Source: Malaya genurostris (Eukaryota > Arthropoda > Insecta > Diptera > Culicidae). Taken from it: a stretch of DNA of 64,000 bases. Positions 20,398-29,196 of this stretch are shown here, in pieces (positions within the stretch are counted from its first letter, which is position 1; every line of letters starts with the position of its first letter). Under the pieces are notes generated by a model, which did not search any database, was not told the DNA's origin, and worked only from the letters and a program-made list of their open reading frames with translations. Position numbers and translations under genes: made by a program. The DNA lies in NCBI RefSeq assembly GCF_030247185.1, contig NC_080571.1:67618172-67682171 (forward strand), given 5' to 3'.

Positions 20398-20491
20398 CTT
20401 GCTCAGCGGAACAAACTACCAGCGTCAGACTCCGTACAAGAACGGCACTCGAGAGATTTGCCACTCTAATATACGTATTTGAATCGTACAT
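20398..20491 (-). other. Candidate first coding exon of an unseen gene
   Basis: On the minus strand an ATG at 20491 opens MYDSNTYIRVANLSSAVLVR and continues SLTLVVCSAEQ, ending at CAAG followed by the strong donor GTAAGT (GT at 20397-20396). The hydrophobic run ending CSA resembles a signal peptide with a preceding N-region, though an Arg interrupts it. The segment is less AT-rich than its surroundings and unrelated to the repeats. An AT-rich TATATA tract lies about 40 bp upstream. I found no convincing next exon at lower coordinates, so this stays a candidate. Confidence 0.22.
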
Positions 20492-20499
20492 GTGACATA

Positions 20500-21530
20500 A
20501 TGAGCCTGGCTGCTACAAAATTACCGTGGAGTAGGAGGTATATATTTCTTATAGTGTCCTTCTATGGTGGCTCCGTTTCGGTGCAGAAATGTCGTCCTGG
20601 ATAAGCAGACTGAGATGAGTTTCTTCTGACATTTTGTGGCTCTTCAACGGGAAAGTTCAGTACGAGTCAGTGGTAATATGAAGATAACACAACATGTGGA
20701 AATTTATAAATAGTGCCACATGGAGGTATGTTGAAGCAACTATTTTTATATAACTATGATACACTTACACGCCAATGCGAGATTCGTCAATTGAGCTTGG
20801 GTGTTTAGAGGAAGAAAAAAAAAACGTTTTCTTCCATTGCTACTGTCCAGAAGAGATTTTTTCCTTCGCTACATCTGTAGAGGTTGTGTAAACAGATCGT
20901 TATTGGTTCCAAGTAGAATGCTGTGACCACTTCGTCGGTTCCATTAGATGTAGTTGCAATGTCGCACCACTTGTAAAAGATTTGCCCAAAATCGTTTTTT
21001 GTTATGATAGTGTAGGTCAGTAATGGGCCGTTCCGGAAGTTTGTTTTTTTTTTATCTTTTTCGATGCAGAACACGAGGATGGTTTAGACAATTCAATTGG
21101 GTCAAAATCTGCTTGAATTGGTAATTCAAATGCTCGTTTTTGCATAATTTTCGTGAGGAATGATTATACAGTTGCTACAAATTTCAACTTTTTTGTTTAA
21201 ACTCGAAAAGCCAACTCAATAAATTATACCACTGCTGACAGTGTCGTACCTTCGTAATAAGCTTCCAGGCAATTTGACACTTATCATGTTTCTGCGGATA
21301 ATATTTGGAATAAAATATTAGCTCTGCATTAATTGTTTGCGTTACCTCTGGGGGTCGTTTGATTTATAGAGGTCCAGAAATGAATCATTACAGTACTGTG
21401 GGCTGGACAGAGAATTAGTACTATATTACTGAAGACCAAAAATGCGGTTGATGTCCATGATTGAGTGGAATGATTTTGAATCGATTGTTCGTTACTTCGC
21501 AAGCGAATCCTTACTCAAGTAATTGAATTA
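20500..21530. other. Apparently single-copy DNA without a recognised gene
   Basis: It resembles none of the repeats in this window. Short ORFs here have no recognisable content. An A-rich/T-rich inverted motif, GGAAGAAAA/TTTTCTTCC, lies near 20811-20837. Confidence 0.4.
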
Positions 21531-21823
21531 TCATTTAGGGGTTAGCCAAATTGACTAAATGACCATACCTGCATCGGCCAGAAATAGTCGAAAACACGTT
21601 TTCGTTCGGCACGTCAGAAAAGACATTGCACTTCGTTGCAAAACAAAAAGTGTTCTGTAAGTAGCAGAAACTTTACGTCTGCTTAGCGGTTCAAATTGAA
21701 CTGCCGAGTTTAGCACTAAGCAGTTCAATTTGAACTGCTCTGCACTGATGAGTCAAAGACGAAACGTAAAAATAATGAATTGAATTATAATTATTATGTA
21801 TTGATGCCTTTCTCGTATAATTA
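21531..21823 (+). mobile_element. Family D element carrying a hammerhead ribozyme
   Basis: It begins with TTAGGGGTTAGCCAAATT (21535). The same word occurs in the opposite orientation relative to the ribozyme next to copy 4 (34726), as expected of a terminal inverted repeat. About 120 bp of spacer, including AAGACATTGCACTTCG, precede the ribozyme at 21672-21770. The right end is lost, and the DD37E fragment starts at 21824. There is no ORF. Confidence 0.5.
21672..21770 (+). ncRNA. Complete type III hammerhead ribozyme
   Basis: Stem III is TTTACG (21672-21677) with CGTAAA (21765-21770), six pairs. The triplet GUC ends at 21679, the predicted cleavage site. Stem I pairs 21680-21704 with 21720-21744: 22 Watson-Crick pairs, one G-U, and a 2x2 internal loop after the third pair, closed by a 15-nt loop. 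The core CUGAUGA is 21745-21751, stem II GUC-AAA-GAC 21752-21760, and GAAA 21761-21764. The A15.1-U16.1, C15.2-G16.2 and G10.1-C11.1 pairs are all met. The internal loop near the core could make the loop-loop contact that speeds natural hammerheads. It is predicted to self-cleave in any plus-strand transcript. It lies in a dispersed repeat, not in a gene. Confidence 0.85.
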
Positions 21824-21910
21824 AAGACTATCCCAGAAAGTATGGACGCACTTTTATTTTTCTGTAAACAATTCACAAGAGTTAGATATTCAAATTTTAT
21901 TCGATATACT
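21824..21910 (-). mobile_element. DD37E element, one-end fragment
   Basis: AAGACTATCCCAGAAAGTAT and then GTTAGATATTCAAATTTTAT with ATTCGATATACT match the transposase 3' end side of copies 1 and 2. The match stops at about 21910, where a mariner-type end begins. A TA (21822-21823) precedes it. Confidence 0.75.
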
Positions 21911-22116
21911 TCATGATAAAAAAAGAACCGGAATTTTCATTTTTAAATTCCCGCGCTTGTCCAAGCGGTAAACTTTTATTTTCTCAACGTTGGCAACACT
22001 TTTATACACATTCTGTCAAATTTTGACGCATATCGTACGATTAGTTTTTGTTTGGCGTCTATACAAAGAAGTTGAAAAATTTTCGTGTTGCGATTTTTAT
22101 AATAAATGAAAATTAA

Positions 22117-22798
22117 GAACAACGTGCGTGCATCAAATTTTGTGTCACAAATGGATTTAAGTGTTCCGAAACGTTGAAAATATTAGAAAAGGCCTTTGGT
22201 GAATCGTGTTTAGGAAAAACACAGGCATACGAGTGGTATAAACGCTTTAAAGGTGGTCGTACAAGCTTGGATCACGATGAGATCCCTGGCCGCCCAACAA
22301 CATCTGTTACTGGAGAAAACATTGAATCGGCGAAGCAAATCGTGTTGCAAAATCGTTCTGTACCGATTAGAGAGATTACTGTGTTGTTGGGCATCTCTTA
22401 TGGACCAGCCGAACACATTTTAACTGATGTTTTGGGTTTGAAACGCGTCGCTTCTCGGCTGGTGCTAAAAAAGCTGAATTTCATTCATTTTTTGGCTCAC
22501 ACAGCGTTGGTTGTTTCGCAGTTTTTGGCCAGAAAACTCAACCAATATCATCAACCAAGCACCGTACTCTCCAGATATGGCCCCGTGTGAATTTTTCCTC
22601 TTCTCCAGACTCAAACTGCCATTGCGGGGAACGCGTTTCGAGACCATAGAGACCATAAAAGAGAATTCACTGCGTGTACTAAAGGCCATACCTTCGGCGG
22701 CCTATAAAACTTGTATGGAAAATTGGATCAAGCGTTGGCATGCACGTATTGCCGCAGGAGGAGAGAACTTTGAAGGCGATAACAAAGAAATTTATTAA
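22117..22798 (+). pseudogene. Mariner transposase, N-terminus fused to C-terminus by deletion
   Basis: EQRACIKFCVTNGFKCSETL, ILEKAFGESCLGKTQAYEWY and RFKGGRTSL.HDEIPGRP form the N-terminal helix-turn-helix domain, followed by VPIREITVLLGISYG (second helix-turn-helix) to RLVLKKLNF. The text then jumps, with a frame change near 22510, to NQAPYSPDMAPCEFFLFSRL, which holds the third catalytic Asp, and on to IAAGGENFEGD. The segment with the first two catalytic Asp residues is missing, so it cannot transpose. Confidence 0.8.
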
Positions 22799-22817
22799 AA
22801 ATTGAAATTTTGCGATT

Positions 22818-23393
22818 TGCCTTTCTCATATAGAAAGGTTATGCAATCACTGTGAAAACCGACGTTTGAACCGAGGCCCGGAGGGCCGAGTGTCATATAC
22901 CATTCGACTCAGTTCGTCGAGTACGCAAAATGTCTGTGTGTGTGTATGTGCGTATGTGTGTATGTAACGTTTTTTGCACTAACTTTAGGGGGTAAAATGT
23001 GCAAAAAAATGAAAATATATGTTCTAACTTTTCTTATAGATGGCGCGACCGATTAGATTCTTAGATTCAAATGAAAGGTCCTGTGGTCCCATGCGTTATT
23101 CCTGAATTTCATCAGGATCCGACTTCCGGATCCGGAAATATAGGGTAAAGTGTGTTAAAAATTTTATACCATCACTGAAAAGAGCGAAAAACCGTAAAAA
23201 GTTTTCTAAATCGAGCTCAAATCTTTTCCAATTGATAGTTTTTATCAGTAGACGGTCAAACAAATCTATTTCGATTATTCTTTTAAGAATCGAAGAAAAA
23301 TAATTTTGAAGAATACCACAGTATTATATATGATAGTTTGATTGATATGAGAAAGGCATCATTACACCACTAGGTGGATTAAAACAGGTTTTT
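22818..23393 (+). repeat. Repeat A, near full-length reference copy
   Basis: TGCCTTTCTCATAT (22818-22831) and ATATGAGAAAGGCA (23345-23358) are exact 14-bp inverted repeats. CCACTAGGTGG follows at 23367-23377, then ATTAAAACAGGTTTT. Inside are GAGGCCCGGAGGGCCGAGTG, a TG-rich run and one CCGACTTCCGGATCCGGAAA unit. No ORF. The subterminal inverted repeats suggest a non-autonomous DNA element; the class is uncertain. Confidence 0.7.
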
Positions 23394-23547
23394 TAATAAA
23401 ATTCCGGTTTTTTTTTATCATAAGGATGACCTCTAGTAACAACAAGTGTTGGACTAACATCCCTTTCCATTCCTTAGACGATCTACGTTCTGGCCTGGCC
23501 GGCGTCAGTGCTGATCATTGTGCTTGGGGTTACCAGAAGATGTACAT

Positions 23548-23866
23548 CAGGGAATCCCCAAGTGGTCGATATAGACCCCTTGGGGTCGATATCCTTTTTG
23601 CGGGGGTCGATGTAAATGAAAACTGACTATGGGGGTCGACGAGGTGTAGAAATCGACCCCCTTTTGTTTGATATAAGTTGTAATTTGAAATATTTACGTT
23701 AAAACAGTTGTGTTTATTTGACTATCCGCAGAAGCTGGCAAGTATTTTACATCAGTATTAAAAAAGCAAGAAATTGAATTTTCGAAGGAATTTGTTGATG
23801 GGGGTCTGAGGCCTAACTTAATTTTAGTAAAGGGGTCCATGACCCAAAATAGTTTGTGAACCCCTG
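23548..23866. mobile_element. hAT MITE with perfect 8-bp target duplication
   Basis: ATGTACAT flanks it at 23540-23547 and 23867-23874. The ends are CAGGGAATCCCCAAG and, reverse-complemented on the right, CAGGGGTTCACAAAC. The 319-bp body has repeated GGGGGTCGA words and no transposase. The right end recurs at 39555-39605. Confidence 0.85.
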
Positions 23867-23874
23867 ATGTACAT

Positions 23875-24789
23875 TGAAGGATGATTTACCAGTCCTAGGT
23901 CGGATCATCTAGGAATTCCCTGTACAGTTTCAGTTAGATCAGTTACTTTAAATAAGTTCTGGGAGTTACGAAGCATTACATCCTTATGCATTAAATCGCC
24001 AACCCGAGTTAATTCTAGGCGTATTATTTTTTGTATTTAATTTAATTCTACCAGAATTTTTAGTTTCATCATGTCATTATAATAAACTTTCAATTTCGTT
24101 GAAAATTTGACGATAATCTTAGCGAGCTTTTGAGATAAACTGGGGGTGCTTTACGCCTGATGAGTGAGGTTTTCCTCATCTTTGCCTAGTGAGTAGTGAG
24201 GTCCATTTTTATTTAAAAAAATGGAAGATCTTAGCAAAGGGTTTGTTTTCTAATCATGATCAAACTATTGTCAAACTATTAAGAAGTGATGAATGAGTTA
24301 GTAAAAATGTTGCAAATATTTCAAAATGGTTGATTGATCTAGCTTTAGGTTAATGTTGAAGTTTTCAGAGAAAGCAACCTATTTCTTTGGTCCGTATTCG
24401 CAAATCCTGAGAGCACTCCAATCCGTCATCCATTGTCATCCTAACCGCGTAATTTTATTCCACCATCTGTGTACAAAAGTAAATCAAGCATCGGCGAACC
24501 GATCCGAATTCACAAACGAAATCAACAGCTTGGCAGTATTCGTTTCGTTCTACATGCAATAATTTTGCATGTTCACATTCCATTTGCTGAAGCGCACATT
24601 AAGCATGTTATGTGCCTCTGTTTCGGTTTTCCTTTATTGTCTACAGCTTTTCGTTACTAACGAGCGAAACATTTGTCAACATGGAAAAATCCCGTGGAGC
24701 CTTTTTCGCTCCGATATGTATGGGGAGCCCCATAAAACATCAAACGAAATCGTAAAAAAAAAATAAATTTAACATGCAATAAACATTTT
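23875..24789. other. AT-rich DNA with no recognised feature
   Basis: Short ORFs only, with no terminal repeats or family members seen. Confidence 0.4.
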
Positions 24790-25330
24790 CAAATCAGCTT
24801 GCGTCGTCTTCTCTCGCGCTCGCTACGGACGGAATGCTGGGAGTTGTGCTGTGCGGACAATTGAGCTCACAGTTTTTTTTCCCAGCACAACAACCAATGC
24901 CGTGGAAACTCCGCTGAAGTGTGCACGTTTGACGTGTTGGGTCCATAACCGTTCCCGCGGTTAAATGCCCTAACGGCGTCAATGGTCGGCGTTGGTGATG
25001 GGACTGGGACAAACTGTGCCAGGCGATGCCGAAAGCCATTTTTGGTTATTGCCCGCAGTCATTGTCCAAATATCGTCGTTAGCACTACGTACATCATGCT
25101 TAGTTATCAGTTCCGAGCAGATAGAATCGCACTTGCCATCGGGAAAAGAGTGATCCACTTTTACGACTCGTGACAGGGGTTGGCCACGGGAAGGTGAATG
25201 TTTTAGCCGTTCGGGTTTTCTTTGTATGAAATTGGCCGGGAGCGTGTGTGCGCTGTGGTGAGAGGGTTATTACATTCCGTTGGCCGTAATGTGGTCGTTT
25301 TTCGGTGTAGCAAAACTATTACGGAGTTCG
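24790..25330. other. GC-richer island, unassigned
   Basis: The stretch contains many CG dinucleotides (for example CTCTCGCGCTCGCTACGG, CCTAACGGCGTCAATGG) and none of the repeat motifs of this window. It has short overlapping ORFs on both strands, none recognisable. It could be a promoter or 5' UTR region, or an exon, of a gene not otherwise seen. Confidence 0.3.
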
Positions 25331-25479
25331 GTTTTTCTTTCCTGTTATTTTTTTCCCCGTTTGCCCGAATCTCGATTGAATAAATATATTCCCAACTTCA
25401 CATACTCCGATTTCAATGCAACTTGCATCTCGTCATCATAGTGGAAACCATTTTATTTTGCGCGGATGGAGAGACCAAT

Positions 25480-25680
25480 CGATATAAATTTTAGAATGGC
25501 ATGAAACGTCAAAATTTAGTGTCATACTAAAAAAATTTTTCGAGATTTCCGAAATCGAAAATTTTTTTTGTGCCAAAAAACTTAGAATTGCATGAAACGT
25601 TGAGATTTAGTGTCATCTCGAAATTTTTTTTTTAAGAATCGATTTTCTAAGACTTTTTCTTATCCAGCACTGATATTTTC
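25480..25680. repeat. Repeat E, partial
   Basis: TGAAACGTCAAAATTTAGTG and TGCATGAAACGTTGAGATTT match the family E arms, as do TTCCGAAATCGAAAATTTT and the ATCGATTTTC words. Confidence 0.5.
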
Positions 25681-25689
25681 TGCAAATAT

Positions 25690-26670
25690 CGTGCAACTAG
25701 CAACAGGGTATTTGGTGAAATTTTCTTACAAATAGAGATTCATTGAAATCCTGGATGATTATGACTTTCAGTTTAGTTTAGTTTGAAATTAAAAGACACT
25801 GGATAAAAAAGCTTAGTTGAACAAGGAATAATTTTTGTTTGAATTTTTTTTCCTTGAGTATGATCGGATGGTAGTGAATTTAATCATCTATCTGGCGACA
25901 AAATTTTATCAAAATCAATAATGATTTTGGTTTGTGTATCGATAAAAAATTTTTAATTCGAATTTTTCATGATTTTAATTCAAATTTTTCATGACTCGAT
26001 AAGGATTTTTTTTATTGAAAAATTGGACTGATTTTGTGAAAATGTTGCGTGAGTTAGCTGAAAATGTTGCGTGAGTTAGCTGACATCGTGAAGATATCAT
26101 TGCATGAATATTTGACTATGAGAAAGCTCTGTGCAAAATGAGTGCCGCGTTTGCTTACTGTAGACCAAACAAAAAATAAAAAACGTGATTAATCCACCTT
26201 GCAGTGAGATTATACCTTTTTTTATCAATCCGCATGTGTTTTTTTGCATGAAAATTCTTCGGTGTTTAAGTTTTCATTACATTTTTTAATGACCGTCGTT
26301 TTAAGCGACAATTTGAGATTGTAATCACTCATTACTCTGTAATGTCGAAACTGCAAATACAATCGAATTTAAATCTAGAAGTATGATAATCGATTAAACA
26401 TGCCATGATATGTAAGTTCCACTTTAGAGTTTACGGTAATTTAAGGTACTTCCAGAGCCGGTATTCAGGTACCAGCATAACCCAAACCGATTCGTATAGT
26501 CATATAACGAATAAATTACAGTTTTGAGTACAACTTTGAAGCTTAATTGGATAAAATTCATTAATTTTTGTATGTATGTATAAAACTAATTAATTTTGTA
26601 TATAAGTTTAATTCAATTTGAATTTTTGTTCCTGAAATTTGATTAGGCTTTTTTGAGAAAACGATTGAGC
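25690..26670. other. AT-rich DNA with one short tandem duplication
   Basis: Two exact 22-bp copies of GAAAATGTTGCGTGAG... lie head to tail at 26038-26059 and 26060-26081. Otherwise nothing recognisable. Confidence 0.45.
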
Positions 26671-26679
26671 TTTGAGAAA

Positions 26680-27305
26680 CGATTTTATACTGGAACCGGA
26701 ATTCTAAAATCGGTATGGCCGAAGTCAGATAAATTCACCTGAATAGCTGTATAGTTTACATTTGTTTCAATATATTTGAAAATCAGTGAAGACATCTTTG
26801 AGAAATCATAGCACGAATTAAATTTTTAGGTGCCTTCTGAATCGACAACTGAATACCACTAAAACTGAAAAAAGTTAATTTTTTTTATCGACTATCCAAA
26901 TCTGCTAACCCGATTAACCTGATTAATTTATGTGGAATAGACATTTTTATACTAATCACCCTGTATCCCCGAAACCGGAAATTGGATCTGATGTTTTAAA
27001 GAACCTTGAAACTTTTCATTTGCATCTTAGATGATTCTTAGATTTCATTTGAATCTTAGATCGATTCAGCCATCTACGAGAAGAATGAGTTACACAATTT
27101 TGATTTCGTTTCATATATCATCCTGTAGTTCCGGAACCAGAGGTCGGAACCAAACATAATTCAGGAACTTTGTTTGGGAGCATACGAACTTTCGTATGAA
27201 TCTGAATTTGTAGAAAAGAAATTTTCAGAGAAAATTGAGTGAAATTATTTGTCACACACGCATTTGCTGATCTCGACGAACTGATTCGAATGGTATATGG
27301 ATGTT
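26680..27305 (-). repeat. Repeat A, degraded minus copy
   Basis: GAAACCGGAAATTGGATCTG, TTCCGGAACCAGAGGTCGGA, GAAAATTGAGTGAAATTATT and TCGACGAACTGATTCGAATG follow the minus-strand order; the 5' hairpin end is lost. Confidence 0.5.
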
Positions 27306-27544
27306 ATATTCTTCCAGCATTTATTGCTGTATGTAGTTTAAAACAATATAATTTAAAAAAAATCTGCCATCATCTGGTTTATATATGTCATATTCGAACG
27401 ATTATGTTGCCAAAAACGAGCCTTGCTGAAAATCGGTCCAAAGCAAATTGTCATGAAAAAGGATGCTGTACACAGTCTTTTTGGAAACAATTGTATGTAA
27501 CAGAATAAAAAATCGTGTTTTCCGTTGCTCCCAAGCATTGCTTT

Positions 27545-28056
27545 GTCATACAGCGCTCAAAACTCCTACTGCTGGAATAGGGGGAAAAGTCGTTTACACA
27601 AAAATTTCGATATCTCCGTTAAAAATTGACGGATTTTAACAATCTATGGCTTGTTGAATAGGTATTATCGTGCGGAATCTAAGTCTGAAAATATATTCTG
27701 TTTTCAAGGTCAATTGTGCCAGATACTGTAAAAAAACTGAAAATTTTGACATAAAACTTCGAATAACTCAAAAAGTAAACATCCGATCTCAAAACCATTC
27801 AATAGCGTTTCGGGTGACGGGGAGACCTTTCATTTGCGACTAGTTTGATCAAAATCGGTCCAGCCATCTCTGAGATCTCGACCTCTTAGTTGACAACACA
27901 CATACAGACATACACATACACACACACAGACATTTGCTCAGTTCGTCGAGCTGAATCGATTGGTATATGGCATTCGGCCCTCCGGGCATCGGAAAAATTT
28001 TCGAAAGTTTAAGGAATTCTATACCTTTTTTTTTTATATATATAAAAAAAGGTAAA
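27545..28056. repeat. Repeat C copy
   Basis: AAAAAGTAAACATCCGATCT, CATTTGCGACTAGT, CCATCTCTGAGATCTCGACC, TTCGTCGAGCTGAATCG and TTTTCGAAAGTTTAAGG form a unit repeated at 32790-33100. It ends in a hairpin of CCTTTTTTTTTTTATATAT with ATATAAAAAAAGG at 28021-28053. Confidence 0.55.
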
Positions 28057-28060
28057 AAAG

Positions 28061-28592
28061 AGCGTGTTGATGATTCTGAGCAGTGTTTGTTCATGTTTAA
28101 ACGCTACAAACCGGAATTTCTGAATCGATATGTGACAATAGATGAAACATGGATTCATCATTTCACTTCAGAATAAAAACGATCGTCATCTGAGTGGACA
28201 GCAACTGGTGAACCTCGTCCAAAGCGCCCGAAAGCACAACAATCGGCTGGAAAGGTTATGGTGTCGGTATTTTGGGATGTGCGAGGTGTAATATTTATCG
28301 ACTATCTTGAGAACGGAAATACCATTCGCCAGATTTGGCTCCCAGCGACTACTGCCTGTTCGCAGACCTGGAAAAAATGCTCGCCGGTAAGAAATTTCGC
28401 ACGAATGAAGAGGTTAGCGATGAAACTGAGACTTATTTTGAGGCAAAAGATACAAAAATGGTATTGAAATGTTAGATCGGCGCTAGAATGATTACGTTGC
28501 TCTTGATGGAGATTACGTTGATGAGTAAAGTTAGTTTTGAACCAAAAAATCGAGTTCTCTTTGTTAGGCCCGGGACTTTTCAGCCCATGTGT
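28061..28592 (+). pseudogene. Mariner transposase fragment, second lineage
   Basis: YKPEFLNRYVTIDETWIHHF carries the first catalytic Asp; an in-frame TAA follows TSE. Next come SSEWTATGEPRPKRPKAQQS, AGKVMVSVFWDVRGVIFIDY and LENGNTI. The text then jumps to APSDYCLFADLEKMLAGKKF and DETETYFEAKDTKM in another frame. The second and third catalytic positions lie in the missing part. It ends with TTTGTTAGGCCCGGGACTTT, a mariner-like terminal repeat. The left end abuts repeat C. Confidence 0.75.
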
Positions 28593-28691
28593 TAAACTAG
28601 CCTAAGAGGGAGCCAGTTAGTCTATAACGTACATTTAAAACAATTCATGAAATAAACGAATTAGAGTTTTGAACTTTAAACTGTGGTGTTA

Positions 28692-28745
28692 ATAACTACG
28701 TTACAGTATTTCGGTGTGCTATTTGAAACCTTCATCAGTGTATTA
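28692..28745 (-). ncRNA. Penelope-like hammerhead relic
   Basis: On the minus strand: ACACTGATGA (core at 28738-28732), a weak stem II GGU/ACC, GAAA (28712-28709), then TACTGTAACGTAG. Core strands are intact, but stem II has only three pairs and the expected U before the cleavage site is G. It resembles the motif at 3654 and is probably inactive. Confidence 0.3.
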
Positions 28746-28805
28746 GTATGTTTTATCACAGGCAACTCATTTTGCTAAGGTTACTTATAGGATATTTGTG
28801 TCTTC

Positions 28806-29172
28806 AAAAATATGAGATGAACATTTTTCACTTAATTCACTTGATTGCGCTTTATTTCTATCTCATTTAATATCGCAAGGTGGCCAAGTTTTCTCATAAT
28901 GTTATAAAATGCAAAATCTACTGAACAGATTCTTGTCAAATTTGGAACATACTTTCTTGGTATAAAATGCCTCTTCCCCTATGTTTTTCAAATTTTTACA
29001 TTTTCATATTATGGTAGTTTTTAATCTCAAAATTGGCGGAAAATTTAGCATCAGATCGCGTTATTTTGCTTAAATATGCCACGAACTGTTAAAAATTAAA
29101 ATAATAACTTGGGAACGACGGAGGGGGGAGAAATAACTCGTACTTTAGGTAAATTTAGGAACATTTTTTAGT
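28806..29172. repeat. Repeat F copy 1, cut by a LINE
   Basis: CAAAAATATGAGATGAACAT, AAGGTGGCCAAGTTTTCTCA, GGAACATACTTTCTTGGTAT and GAACGACGGAGGGGG match 34050-34440 closely. The copy ends where the Jockey-like LINE begins. Confidence 0.65.
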
Positions 29173-29196
29173 AATGGTAAAATATTTCATAATCAA

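Larger units (their letters stand above)
21913..23421 (+). mobile_element. Mariner-type element, internally deleted, with nested repeat A
   Basis: The ends are inverted: ATGATAAAAAAAGAACCGGA on the left, and the right, reverse-complemented, ATGATAAAAAAAAACCGGAA. The exact TA duplication is ambiguous because TA occurs inside this motif. Coding relics at 22117-22798 are followed by an inserted repeat A (22818-23393), leaving only about 30 bp of mariner end beyond it. Confidence 0.65.
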
